From Paralithodes platypus (Eukaryota; Arthropoda; Malacostraca; Decapoda; Lithodidae): DNA of 64,000 bases. The translations under genes were made by a program, and so were the position numbers. Of this stretch, positions 22,140 through 34,889 are shown one piece after another (within the stretch, counting starts at the first letter, position 1; each line of letters starts with the position of its first letter). Under the pieces are notes generated by a model. The model saw nothing but the letters and a program-made list of their open reading frames with translations. It did not search any database and was not told the DNA's origin. The stretch covers positions 34,524,720 through 34,588,719 of the forward strand of contig CM064509.1 of NCBI GenBank assembly GCA_032716605.1, in the 5' to 3' direction.

Positions 22140-22215
22140 TATTTATCTATTGCCAGGCACCTTGATCCCAGAGGGGATGGACACGAGAATGAATCATCCC
22201 CATATTCCGATTTGT
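22140..22215 (-). mobile_element. LINE 3' end scrap
   Basis: The minus-strand translation ends HPLWDQGAWQ, similar to QPFGDHGIRQ at 50094-50140, with the shared plus-strand motif TCTATTGCC(A/G)G(A/G)..C(C/G)(T/G)TGATCCC. It is a short terminal scrap of the same LINE family. Confidence 0.45.
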
Positions 22216-22514
22216 TTTTTTCGATTTGCTAGATTTTTCGGGGGAGAGTGGCTTAAATGAACCCAAGACTTTTTGACTTCTAAAACTGCTAAACTGAACC
22301 CACGACACATATGATGTACGTTTTTTTACTCCTAAAAATACTTTCCTACATTTTCCTTCATGCAATTATAGCCTTTGGAATTGTGTTATGCATTAATGTT
22401 CCTGTATATAACATCAAATACATGATTTTGGTAATCATGTATGCAACATTGCCTTCGTAACTCCGCTCGCAGTCTTATATTTGCATAATGAAAAACAGGA
22501 AAGGTCCACAAATT

Positions 22515-22735
22515 TTAACCTCTACAGTACCGGCAACGTCTTTATAACTTTATTCTGGCTACTATTAGACGATTCTATTCAGTTTCAGAAGAGCCCCCAG
22601 GAATTAACAGGCTTCGAACAATCGCACTTGACCCTTTTTACTACCGGTACCTCAGATCCTTCTTAAACTGTTCAAAATCGTCTATTTTTAGCAAGAATAA
22701 AATTAGAAAGACGTCGCCGGTATAGAAGGGGTTAA
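22515..22735 (+). mobile_element. TTAA MITE family D, copy 2
   Basis: TTAA at both ends. Left terminus CCTCTACAGTACCGGC; right terminus GCCGGTATAGAAGGGG. Contains TTAGACGATTCTATTCAG and AAAATCGTCTATTTTTAGC. Confidence 0.8.
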
Positions 22736-23423
22736 TAATTGATTGTACAGTCCGATTTAAGAGTTCGCCGACAACGTAGATAAAACAACACTATTTTTAA
22801 GATACATCAATGTCTTTTGACAGTTCTTGGTTGTTTCCAGTAATTTTTAACTGAATAAATAGTTCGCCAATAATTATAATACTTTTTCATTATAATTAAG
22901 CCAGAAAGCTGATGTAAGTCAAGAAGGGCTGGTGCAAACAGGCTATAACTTTGCACATATATTTACTAGTTGATCTTGTGTGATATAATATTTAGCTGTG
23001 GACAGAAATGCTTGGACATTATTGTAGCGATTATTATGATACACTGGCGAACTATTTTGATGAACTACTTCAATCACAAAGGTGAACTGACTAAAATTCA
23101 CTAGTCTACATCAAGATTTCTCCGGTATATTGAAGATTTTGTAGTGAAATATGGTGCTAATTATATAAACTTGGTCTTAACAGGATGCAGAGACATAGTA
23201 GGTTTATATTTGTTCATTAAGTATCGATAAATTAGCTGCTAAGGGATTCAGTTTATCGTCAGCTGAAATGAAACAGAGTTATAGTTAATGCTTAGTGTTT
23301 TCAGTTTATCACTAGCAGGTGTTCATATACTCCTGTCCTCGACTGTACCGTAAAGTAAAGTAATATACACTGTAGATATAAAGTATACAAATTAATTGCA
23401 GTGCGTGTGTATTTGTTCATGTA
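22736..23423. other. unassigned AT-rich DNA
   Basis: No gene. 23215-23290 (GCTAAGGGATTCAGTTTATC) resembles the start of the 57-bp minisatellite at 36505-36530, so a shared unnamed repeat is present. Confidence 0.4.
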
Positions 23424-23577
23424 CAGTCGCGGTTATTAATTCTGATACATACATATTCGACCCTATTTCGGTCTAAATTGAATTTCATCACTAATTCCTT
23501 ACCTGATATTAGAATTTCAGAGGTTCATATAATCAGTCGGAAGTTGTAATATGTATCAGAATTAATGACCCCGACTG
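23424..23577. mobile_element. Tc1/mariner-like MITE
   Basis: 154 bp flanked by TA on both sides. Terminal inverted repeats of about 28 bp: CAGTCGCGGTTATTAATTCT at the left and the complement of CAGTCGGGGTCATTAATTCT at the right. CAGT-type termini and a TA target are typical of the Tc1/mariner superfamily. Non-coding. Confidence 0.8.
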
Positions 23578-23624
23578 TACTGTTGACCGCACATATTTGG
23601 TTCCTCAATATCCCAGTGATTCCT

Positions 23625-24971
23625 TAATTATGGCAGCGATGCACCCACCCCCAGCCCCCCTCCCTCACTCCACCTCCTATTATGGCAGCGATGCACTCAC
23701 CCCCAGCCCCCCTCCCTCACTCCACCTCCTATTATGGCAGCGATGCACCCATCCCCAGCCCCCCTCCCTCACTCCACCTCCTATTATGGCAGTGATGCAC
23801 CCACCCCCAGCCCCCCTCCCTCACTCCACCTCCTATTATGGCAGTGATGCACCCACCCCCAGCCCCCCTCCCTCACTCCACCTCCTATTATGGCAGCGAT
23901 GCACTCACCCCCAGCCCCCCTCCCTCACTCCACCTCCTATTATGGCAGCGATGCACCCATCCCCAGCCCCCCTCCCTCACTCCACCTCCTATTATGGCAG
24001 TGATGCACCCACCCCCAGCCCCCCTCCCCCACTCCACCTCCCATTATGGCCGCGCTGCATCCCCCCCCAGCCCCTCTCCCCCACTCCCCCTCCTATTATG
24101 GCAGCGATGCACCCACCCCCAGCCCCCTCCCTCACTCCTCCTCCTAATATGGTACCGATGTCCCCACCTCCTGCCCCCCTCCCTCACTCAACCAGCTATT
24201 ATGGCAGCGATGCACCCACTCCCAGCCCCCCTCCCTCACTCCACCTCCTATTATGGCAGCGATGCACCCACCCCCAGCCCCTCTCCCTCACTCCACCTCC
24301 TATTATGGCAGCGATGCACCCATCCCCAGCCACCCTCCCTCACTCCACCTCCTATTATGGCAGCGATGCATCCACCCCCAGCCCTCCTCCCTCACTCCAC
24401 CTCCTATTATGGCAGCGATGCACCCACCCCCAGCCCCCCTCCCTCACTCCACCTCCTATTATGGCAGCGATGCACTCACCCCCAGCCCCCCTCCCTCACT
24501 CCACCTCCTATTATGGCAGCGATGTACCCACCCCCAGCCCCCCTCCCTCACTCCACCTCCTATTATGGCAGCGATGCACCCACCCCCACTCCCTCACTCC
24601 ACCTCCTATTATGGCAGTGATGCACCCACCCCCAGCCCTCCTCCCTCACTCCACCTCCTATTATGGCAGCGATGCACCCACCCCCAGCCCTCCTCCCTCA
24701 CTCCACCTCCTATTATGGCAGCGATGCACCCCCCCCCCCCCCCTCTCCCTCACTCCACCTCCTATTATGGCAGCGGTGCACCCACCCCAGGCCCCCTCCC
24801 TCACTCCACCTCCTATTATGTCAGCGATGCACTCACCCCCAGCCCCCCTCCCTCACTCCACCTCCTATTATGGCAGCGATGCACTCACCCCCAGCCCCCC
24901 TCCCTCACTCCACCTCCTATTATGGCAGCGATGCACCCACCCCCAGCCCCTCTCCCTCACTCCACCTCCTA
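23625..24971. repeat. 52-bp minisatellite, left block
   Basis: About 26 units of 52 bases beginning TATTATGGCAGCGATGCACC and continuing with a C-rich stretch. The strand is strongly cytosine-biased. All three plus frames stay open, giving Pro/Ser/His-rich peptides over hundreds of codons; this is a consequence of composition and not evidence for a gene. Confidence 0.95.
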
Positions 24972-27820
24972 CTCTCCTTTTTTTGACAGAGACTCAAGTA
25001 ACATCCACATCTGACACGTCTAGATTTAATTTTCCAGGTTATCAACTGCTCCAAAATTTCAGACCTAAAGGAGGTGTATGTTGCTTCGCAAAATCTGAAA
25101 TTGCCCTGGAGGAGGTTACTAGTTTCAATTGTCCCTATTTTGATTATTCTATATACAAATTAATTTCTGCTGGTAAATTTAAATACATATGTTGCATCTA
25201 CCGTTCCCCAAATACTCCTCCAGAGCAAAGTCTTTTTGATTCTCTGTCCTCACAACTCAGTGTCCTCAACTTAAATGCTTCTTCTGAAATCACTGTGTTG
25301 GGTGATTTTAATGTCCATAATGTTGAATGGCTCACTCATTCAGCCAGGACTGATGATGCTGGTCTTGAATGTGAGCTATTGCAGACTCATTTAATCTCAC
25401 TCAACTAGTCAACCAACCTACCCGTGTACCAGATAATCCTAATCATAATTCCCACCTACTGGACTTATTTTTAACAACCAATTCAGAAAATTATGATGTT
25501 ACAGTGAGGTCCCCGCTTGGATCTTCTGATCACTGTCTGATACAGGCCACCTGTCCTATCACCTACCACACCTTCCCACTCTGAACCTGTTTTGGTGACT
25601 AAATGGCATTACGATAGGGCAGACTGGGAGGGTCTTCAAGGTTTCTTTATTGATATTCCCTGGACCTCTTTCTTTTCTAATGATGCACACTCCACCTTGA
25701 GCCACATACAAGATTTTGTAAAAATTGGAATGGAAACTTTTATTCCTCATCAAAAGTACAGTAAAAGATCTAATTCACCTAAATGGTTTGACCATAATTG
25801 TGCTAGAGTAACTGAACAAAATGCAATAGCCTACAATGCATACACAAGATCAAAAACACATGAAGCCTTTAATTACTTTAGAAACATCAGAAATCATGCC
25901 AAAACTGTATTAAACCTAACTAAATCAAACTTTCTCCACAAGCAGGCAAATAAACTTCTAAATAATCCAAATGATAACAAAATATTTTGGTCTACTCTTA
26001 ACTCATTTAAATCCAACTTCACTACTGCTTCATCCATTCCACCATTAAAATCTCCGACTGGCAATCTTGTAAGTGACCCACGAGGTAAAGCTAACCTTCT
26101 TGCAGATATTTTCTCCACCAACTCAACCTTAGATGAAATAAATCAAGATGTCCCTGTACTTAATTTTAATTCGCCTGAAATACCCTCACTTAAGATCCAC
26201 ACCAGACATGTCAAAACTATTTTGCAGAATCTCTCGGTAGATAAGGCTCCTGGTCCAGATGAAATTCCTCCAATAGTACTTAAGAATTGCTCCTTGGTGC
26301 TCGCTCCTGTATTGGCAAAATTTTTCCGTCTGTGTACTCATACCTCATGCTTCCCAGTACCCTGGAAAGAAGCAAACATCCATCCAGTTCCTAAAAAAGG
26401 TGCCTCTTCAGATCCATCAAACTACAGACCAATAGCTATAACTTCCACTCTTGGTAAAGTCTTTGAAATTATATTAAATAATCACATAATTAAGCATCTT
26501 GAGAATAATAAATTAATCAGTGATAGGCAATATGGTTTTAGACGATGTCGATCAACTGCAGACATGCTTTGCCTTCTTACGCATCAAATCAACCAAGCTA
26601 CAGACCAACATGGTGAAACACATACAATAGCACTGGATATATCAAAGGCATTTGATAGAGTCTGGCATCAATCCTTATTGTCGAAGATGTCACACTACGG
26701 CCTTGCATCATTAGTTCCACTAATTTCTTCTTATCTTCATAACAGAAAAATACGTGTAATGGTAGATGGCCTTTATTCTCAATTTCACTCAATAAATGCT
26801 GGTGTTCCCCAGGGATCAGTTTTGGCCCCAATTCTGTTCCTCATTCATATCAACGATCTCATATCTACCACTCATAATCCAATACATTCCTACGCAGATG
26901 ACTCAACACTCCACAGTTCCTTCACATTTACCAATTCTTTCACCCAACCCGATCTTATAAATTCAAAAATAAACACTGCAATTTCTCTGAACCAGGACCT
27001 TTCTAGAATTAATGGATGGGGACAAAAGAATCTAGTTTCCTTTAATGCACAGAAAACCAAGTACATTCAATTTTCTAACCGACAGAATCTCACTGACTCC
27101 CATATATTTTTTAATGATGTAAATATTCCCACTTCCCCTAGTATTGACATTCTCGGTGTAACATTAACTACTAACTTGAGCTGGACACATTATGTTAGAG
27201 GCATTCTAAGAATGCCTCTAAAAAACTGGGACTCCTGTACAGAGTTCGAGAATTCTTCACTGGCGAGCAGTTGGCCGTGATATATAAAAGTCATGTGCGT
27301 TCTCAGATGGATTACTGTTCACCTCTGTGGGGTGGAAGTGGAGTGGTTGCATTGAGGCAGTTGGACAAAATTCAAAATAAAGCTGTTAGATTAATCAATA
27401 ACCCTGCAATCACACAGGACCTTCCTACATTATCCATACGAAGAAACGTTGCATCCCTTGCATTATTCTACAGATATTTTCACAGCAATTGTTCCGAGGA
27501 ACTTGTTTCAATTGTGCCGCCTCTCCACATCTTTCCCCGTAGAACTAGGGCCTCTGAGAGCGCCCATGAATTTACACTTTCTCCTCCACAATGCAGGACT
27601 TCTGCTTATCAGAATTCATTTATCCCCAGAGCTACTACTCTTTGGAATTCACTTCCCTCGAATTGCTTTCCACAAACTTACAATCTACAAATGTTTAAAT
27701 CCAGTTGTTACAAACATTTTATGAATGGAGGATGCCTTTAGGCACATGGACCTTTGTGTTTTATCTGTGTTTTTCCTTCCTCCGTTCATTGTCTCTTAAA
27801 AAAAAAAAAAAAAAAAAAAA
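24972..27820 (+). mobile_element. jockey-like LINE (family L1) inserted in the minisatellite
   Basis: 2.85 kb beginning in the endonuclease domain and ending in a 23-base poly(A) (27798-27820). The left flank ends ..CCTCCTA and the right resumes TTATGGCAG, exactly the next bases of the 52-bp unit. No target duplication longer than a base is visible. The second copy of this family is at 9130-10268. Confidence 0.9.
24975..27741 (+). pseudogene. LINE endonuclease-reverse transcriptase ORF, near-intact but frameshifted
   Basis: The endonuclease part starts at LLFLTETQ (about 24977) and includes CCIYRSPN, VLGDFNVHNVEW and [12 protein letters not shown] frame change near 25560-25580 is followed by an uninterrupted stretch 25592-27214 with GPDEIPPIVLKNC, SNYRPIAI, QYGFRRCRSTADM, ALDISKAFDRVW (A), GVPQGSVLAPILF (B) and YADDSTLH (C). 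A one-base deletion near 27206 (GCATTCTAAG against GCATTGCTAAG in the other copy) throws the thumb/C-terminus (27271-27741, ending NGGCL) into another frame. The N-terminus is missing. Confidence 0.85.
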
Positions 27821-29372
27821 TTATGGCAGCGATGCACCCACCCCCAGCCCCCAGCCCCCCTCCCTCACTCCACCTCCTATTATGGCAGCGATGCACTCAC
27901 CCCCAGCCCCCCTCCCTCACTCCACCTCCTATTATGGCAGCGATGCACCCACCCCCAGCCCCTCTCCCTCACTCCACCTCCTATTATGGCAGCGATGCCC
28001 CCAGCCCCCCTCCCTCACTCCACCTCCTATTATGGCAGCGATGCACCCACGCCCAGCCCCCCTCCCTCACTCCACCTCCTATTATGCCAGCGATGCACTC
28101 ACGCCGAGCCCCCCTCCCTCACTCCACCTTCTATTATGGCAGCGGTGCCCCCACACCCAGCCCCTCTCCCTCACTCCACCTATTATGGCAGCGATGCACC
28201 CACCCCCAGCCCCCCTCCCTCACTCCACCTCCTATTATGGCAGCGATGCACCCACCCCCAGCCCCCCTCCCTCACTCCACCTCCTATTATGGCAGCGATG
28301 CACTCACCCCCAGCCCCCCTCCCTCACTCCACCTCCTATTATGGCAGTGATGCACCCACCCCCAGCCCCCCTCCCTCACTCCACCTCCTATTATGGCAGC
28401 GATGCACCCACCCCCCCCCCCCCTCCCTCACTCCACCTCCTATTATGGCAGCGATGCACCCACCCCCAGCCCCTCTCCCTCACTCCACCTCCTATTATGG
28501 CAGCGATGCACCCACCCCCAGGCCCCCTCCCTCACTCCACCTATTATGGTAGCGATGCACCCACCCCAGCCCCTCTCCCTCACTCCACCTCCTATTATGC
28601 CAGCGATGCACCCACCCCCAGCCCCCCTCCCTCACTCCACCTCCTATTATGGCAGCGATGCACCCACCCCCAGCCCCCCTCCCTCCCTCCACCTCCTATT
28701 ATGGCAGCGATGCACCCACCCCCAGGCCCCCTCCCTCACTCCCCCTCCTATTATGGCAGCGATGCACCCACCCCCAGCCCCCCTCCCTCACTCCACCTCC
28801 TATTATGGCAGCGATGCACCCACCCCCAGCCCCTCTCCCTCACTCCACCTCCTATTATGGCAGCGATGCACCCACCCCCATCCCCTCTCCCCCATTCAAC
28901 CTATTATTGCAGCGATGCCCCCACCCCCTACCTCCCACCCTCACTCCACCTTCTATTATGGCAGTGATGCACCCACCCCCAGCCCTCCTCCCTCACTCCA
29001 CCTCCTATTATGGCAGCGATGCACCCACCCCCAGCCCCTTTCCCTCACTCCACCTCCTAGTATGGCAGCGATGCACCCACCCCCAGGCCCCGTCCCTCAC
29101 TCCACCTCCTATTATGGCAGCGATGCACCCACCCCCAGCCCCCCTCCCTCACTCCACCTCCTATTATGGCAGCGATGCACCCACCCCCAGCCCCTCTTCC
29201 TCACTCCACCTCCTATTATGGCAGGGGTGGACCCACCCCCAGCCCCCCTCCCTCACTCAACCTATTATGGCAGCGATGCACCCACCCCCAGCCCCCCTCC
29301 CTCACTCCACCTCCTATTATGGCAGCGATGCACCCACCCCCAGCCCTCCTCCCTCACTCCACCTCCTATTAT
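27821..29372. repeat. 52-bp minisatellite, right block
   Basis: About 30 further units continuing in register after the LINE poly(A). Some units are shortened in the C-rich part (for example at 28180 and 28545). The last unit ends at CTATTATGCACATTA. Confidence 0.95.
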
Positions 29373-29722
29373 GCACATTATTAGTAAGGTTTTCGGCCAA
29401 CTATTGATTTTTGACTGTCCACTCTATTGCATAAGTCCTGGCTCAATATGAACCCTCGAACGGCAAAATGAACCTCTGGAACGTAAATATTTGGTAAATA
29501 AGTAATGGGAAGATTCGATTCAGTACTGGATAGCTTCGAAAACTTAAGGCCACGATTTAGGTCCTGAAGCGTACCTTGTATGTATTATTGATTTATATTT
29601 GTTTGTATGTGCAGTATATTGAACGACTTAAAATGGCTTATGGATGAAAATTACCTTACATGAAATGTCACATATAGTTGTATAATGCATCCATTCAAAT
29701 TTACATCCATACATTATTTCCC
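29373..29722. other. unassigned DNA
   Basis: AT-rich sequence between the minisatellite and a MITE. Nothing recognised. Confidence 0.4.
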
Positions 29723-29725
29723 TTA

Positions 29726-29936
29726 AGCCGGTGTCACACGAGCGATTTTTCCGGCAATTTTCGACGAGCAAGTATTTTCTCGTAATATTTGGAGGAGCTT
29801 TCACATTGGAATCATAAATTAGATCGAAGGTAGATAATGTTAGGTAGCTTGATTTGGGTGGAACTTACATTTTGAAGCTGCCAGACTACAATTGCCCGTA
29901 AATATTGACGGAAAAAGCGCTTGTGTGACACCACCT
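29726..29936. mobile_element. Harbinger-like MITE
   Basis: 211 bp flanked by TTA (29723-29725 and 29937-29939). Ends AGCCGGTGTCACACGAGCG and, inverted, AGGTGGTGTCACACAAGCG, with a TTTTTCCG extension on both. The terminal pattern is like that of the 18219 element. Bases 29940-30179 are unassigned. Confidence 0.75.
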
Positions 29937-30179
29937 TTACCTATTATTACTGTACATGCTGAAAAATAAGACTTGTTTACGATCTTCTCCGAGTTCCAAG
30001 TGGTAAAGTCGGCCGTAATGAGCACAGAACAAGATCACTTAAAGGTTAATTGGGGATTGGAACCAGAACTTTTGGTTAGTCGCTTATACAAATGTCAGGG
30101 TGGCATTAGAGACCCTATAGTAACAGAGATCGGCCAACCTCCTCCGCCCTCTTGGTGCCACTGCTGATAATTTGTAATT

Positions 30180-33100
30180 GATTAGTTATTTATAATTTTA
30201 TTATTTTTTAGTTTCCTCCTTAGACCTCCATCACCCCAAGATAAATGTGTACATTTTTTCGGTAGAAAAATGTCTACTATAATAGTGTATGTCTACTATA
30301 ATAGTGTATGTCTACTATAATAGTGTATGTCTACTATAATAGTGTATGTCTACTATAATAGTGTATGTCTACTATAATAGTGTATGTCTACTATAATGGT
30401 GTATGTCTACTATAATAGTGTATGTCTACTATAATAGTGTATGTCTACTATAATAGTGTATGTCTACTATAATGGTATGTCTACTATAATAGTGTATGTC
30501 TACTATAATAGTGTATGTCTACTATAATAGTGTATGTCTACTATAATAGTGTATGTCTACTATAATAGTGTATGTCTACTATAATAGTGTATGTCTACTA
30601 TAATAGTGTATGTCTACTATAATAGTGTATGTCTACTATAATAGTGTATGTCTACTATAATGGTGTATGTCTACTATAATAGTGTATGTCTACTATAATA
30701 GTGTATGTCTACTATAATAGTGTATGTCTACTATAATAGTGTATGTCTACTATAATAGTGTATGTCTACTATAATAGTGTATGTCTACTATAATAGTGTA
30801 TGTCTACTATAATGGTGTATGTCTACTATAATGGTGTATGTCTACTATAATGGTGTATGTCTACTATAATAGTGTATGTCTACTATAATAGTGTACGTCT
30901 ACTATAATAGTGTACGTCTACTATGATAGTGTACGTCTACTATGATAGTGTACGTCTACTATGATAGTGTACGTCTACTATGATAGTGTACGTCTACTAT
31001 GATAGTGTACGTCTACTATAATAGTGTACGTCTACTATAATAGTGTATGTCTACTATAATAGTGTATGTCTACTATAATAGTGTATGTCTACTATAATGG
31101 TGTATGTCTACTATAATAGTGTATGTCTACTATAATAGTGTATGTCTACTATAATAGTGTATGTCTACTATAATAGTGTATGTCTACTATAATAGTGTAT
31201 GTCTACTATAATAGTGTATGTCTACTATAATAGTGTATGTCTACTATAATAGTGTATGTCTACTATAATAGTGTATGTCTACTATAATAGTGTATGTCTA
31301 CTATAATAGTGTATGTCTACTATAATAGTGTATGTCTACTATAATAGTGTATGTCTACTATAATAGTGTATGTCTACTATAATAGTGTATGTCTACTATA
31401 ATAGTGTATGTCTACTATAATAGTGTATGTCTACTATAATAGTGTATGTCTACTATAATAGTGTATGTCTACTATAATAGTGTATGTCTACTATAATAGT
31501 GTATGTCTACTATGATAGTGTATGTCTACTATGATAGTGTATGTCTACTATGATAGTGTATGTCTACTATAATAGTGTATGTCTACTATAATAGTGTATG
31601 TCTACTATAATAGTGTATGTCTACTATAATAGTGTATGTCTACTATAATGGTGTATGTCTACTATAATGGTGTATGTCTACTATAATGGTGTATGTCTAC
31701 TATAATGGTGTATGTCTACTATAATGGTGTATGTCTACTATAATGGTGTATGTCTACTATAATGGTGTATGTCTACTATAATAGTGTATGTCTACTATAA
31801 TAGTGTATGTCTACTATAATAGTGTATGTCTACTATAATAGTGTATGTCTACTATAATAGTGTATGTCTACTATAATAGTGTATGTCTACTATAATAGTG
31901 TATGTCTACTATAATAGTGTATGTCTACTATAATAGTGTATGTCTACTATAATAGTGTATGTCTACTATAATAGTGTATGTCTACTATAATAGTGTATGT
32001 CTACTATAATAGTGTATGTCTACTAATGGTGTATGTCTACTATAATGGTGTATGTCTACTATAATGGTGTATGTCTACTATAATAGTGTATGTCTACTAT
32101 AATAGTGTATGTCTACTATAATAGTGTATGTCTACTATAATAGTGTATGTCTACTATAATAGTGTATGTCTACTATGATAGTGTATGTCTACTATAATAG
32201 TGTATGTCTACTATAATAGTGTATGTCTACTATAATAGTGTATGTCTACTATAATAGTGTATGTCTACTATAATAGTGTATGTCTACTATAATGGTGTAT
32301 GTCTACTATAATGGTGTATGTCTACTATAATGGTGTATGTCTACTATAATAGTGTATGTCTACTATAATAGTGTATGTCTACTATAATAGTGTATGTCTA
32401 CTATAATAGTGTATGTCTACTATAATAGTGTATGTCTACTATAATAGTGTATGTCTACTATAATAGTGTATGTCTACTATAATGGTGTGTGTCTACTATA
32501 ATGGTGTATGTCTACTATAATGGTGTATGTCTACTATAATAGTGTATGTCTACTATAATAGTGTATGTCTACTATAATAGTGTATGTCTACTATAATAGT
32601 GTATGTCTACTATGATAGTGTATGTCTACTATAATAGTGTATGTCTACTATAATAGTGTATGTCTACTATAATAGTGTATGTCTACTATAATAGTGTATG
32701 TCTACTATAATAGTGTATGTCTACTATAATAGTGTATGTCTACTATGATAGTGTATGTCTACTATAATAGTGTATGTCTACTATAATAGTGTATGTCTAC
32801 TATAATAGTGTATGTCTACTATAATAGTGTATGTCTACTATAATAGTGTATGTCTACTATAATAATGTATGTCTACTATAATAGTGTATGTCTACTATAA
32901 TAGTGTATGTCTACTATGATAGTGTATGTCTACTATGATAGTGTATGTCTACTATAATAGTGTATGTCTACTATAATAGTGTATGTCTACTATAATAGTG
33001 TATGTCTACCATAATAGTGTATGTCTACTATAATAGTGTATGTCTACTATAATAGTGTATGTCTACTATAATAGTGTATGTCTACTATAATAGTGTATGT

Positions 33101-34696
33101 CTACTATAATAGTGTATGTCTACTATAATAGTGTATGTCTACTATAATGGTGTATGTCTACTATAATGGTGTATGTCTACTATAATAGTGTATGTCTACT
33201 ATAATAGTGTATGTCTACTATAATAGTGTATGTCTACTATAATAGTGTATGTCTACTATAATAGTGTATGTCTACTATAATAGTGTATGTCTACTATAAT
33301 GGTGTATGTCTACTATAATGGTGTATGTCTACCATAATAGTGTATGTCTACTATAATAGTGTATGTCTACTATAATGGTGTATGTCTACTATAATGGTGT
33401 ATGTCTACTATAATAGTGTATGTCTACTATAATAGTGTATGTCTACTATAATAGTGTATGTCTACTATAATAGTGTATGTCTACTATAATAGTGTATGTC
33501 TACTATAATAGTGTATGTCTACTATGATAGTGTATGTCTACTATGATAGTGTATGTCTACTATAATAGTGTATGTCTACTATAATAGTGTATGTCTACTA
33601 TAATAGTGTATGTCTACTATAATAGTGTATGTCTACTATAATAGTGTATGTCTACTATAATAGTGTATGTCTACTATAATGGTGTATGTCTACTATAATG
33701 GTGTATGTCTACTATAATAGTGTATGTCTACTATAATAGTGTATGTCTACTATAATAGTGTATGTCTACTATAATAGTGTATGTCTACTATAATAGTGTA
33801 TGTCTACTATAATGGTGTATGTCTACTATAATGGTGTATGTCTACTATAATAGTGTATGTCTACTATAATAGTGTATGTCTACTATAATGGTGTATGTCT
33901 ACTATAATGGTGTATGTCTACTATAATAGTGTATGTCTACTATAATAGTGTATGTCTACTATAATAGTGTATGTCTACTATAATAGTGTATGTCTACTAT
34001 AATAGTGTATGTCTACTATAATAGTGTATGTCTACTATAATAGTGTATGTCTACTATAATAGTGTATGTCTACTATAATAGTGTATGTCTACTATAATAG
34101 TGTATGTCTACTATAATAGTGTATGTCTACTATAATAGTGTATGTCTACTATAATAGTGTATGTCTACTATAATAGTGTATGTCTACTATAATAGTGTAT
34201 GTCTACTATAATAGTGTATGTCTACTATAATAGTGTATGTCTACTATAATAGTGTATGTCTACTATAATAGTGTATGTCTACTATAATAGTGTATGTCTA
34301 CTATAATAGTGTATGTCTACTATAATAGTGTATGTCTACTATAATAGTGTATGTCTACTATGATAGTGTATGTCTACTATAATAGTGTATGTCTACTATA
34401 ATAGTGTATGTCTACTATAATAGTGTATGTCTACTATAATAGTGTATGTCTACTATAATGGTGTATGTCTACTATAATAGTGTATGTCTACTATAATAGT
34501 GTATGTCTACTATGTTACAGGCTTGCTATGGCTCGGCAGGAAAACAAAATTGGTACCTAAATTGTACGAAAGGTCTTAATATTGACCAAACAAATGGGGT
34601 GAAAGGTCATACATTTGCAGAACGTCTTAAATCTGAAAACTAATGGGGCTAAACATGAGGTAGCAATAACAGCCCTCCCCCCCCCCCCCCCCTTAA
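30180..34696 (+). mobile_element. TTAA MITE family B, copy 8, containing a 19-bp satellite
   Basis: The left half of B (TTTTTTAGTTTCCTCC, TTAGACCTCCATCA, ACATTTTTTCGGTAGAAAAATGTC) ends at 30273 and the right half resumes at 34515 (TTACAGGCTTGCTATGGCTC, then the AATGGGG-type repeats) and ends at TTAA 34693-34696. Only the short CCGGCC hairpin expected between them is missing; 4.2 kb of satellite is there instead. The left terminus has decayed. Confidence 0.8.
30271..34514. repeat. 19-bp satellite array (~223 copies)
   Basis: Unit TACTATAATAGTGTATGTC. Very homogeneous. Variants are ATGATAG, AATGGTG and GTACGTC, and they cluster: GTACGTC units are confined to about 30890-31030. Two units are shortened (near 30474 and 32023). 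The unit contains the inverted pair ACTAT/ATAGT. There are no spacers, so it is not CRISPR-like. Confidence 0.98.
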
Positions 34697-34889
34697 ACTC
34701 AAATATCTCCATACCCTTTAATATTCAGTAATACTATAGGTCAGGATATATGGTTTGGTCTTTGGGTATAGATTCTACAAGATCATATACTGTATATATT
34801 ATTATAATAAATACAATCCCTTTGGTGTGATACTTGAGGCAGGGTGTCAAACGGAAGCCAAGTCCATTATTGGCCATTATTATTGTTGG

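Larger units (their letters stand above)
21228..22325. repeat. ~58-bp degenerate minisatellite, interrupted by MITEs
   Basis: Units with the pattern CTGCTTAAATGAACCCATGACACAAATTATGGTTCCTT... (spelled here only in part: CTGCTTAAATGAACCC, then ACACAAATTATGG). About one unit lies before 21275, four at 21913-22130 and two at 22250-22325. B copy 7 and a LINE scrap are inserted in it. Confidence 0.7.

Noticed and set aside
23597..29451. Pro/Ser/His-rich frames of 188-603 codons, one running into a LINE endonuclease
   Set aside because: They translate a C-rich 52-bp minisatellite with no stops in any plus frame. The fusion to the endonuclease is a chance read-through of an insertion junction.
30271..34514. 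A CRISPR-like array of short repeats
   Set aside because: Units are directly adjacent with no unique spacers, and the context is eukaryotic.
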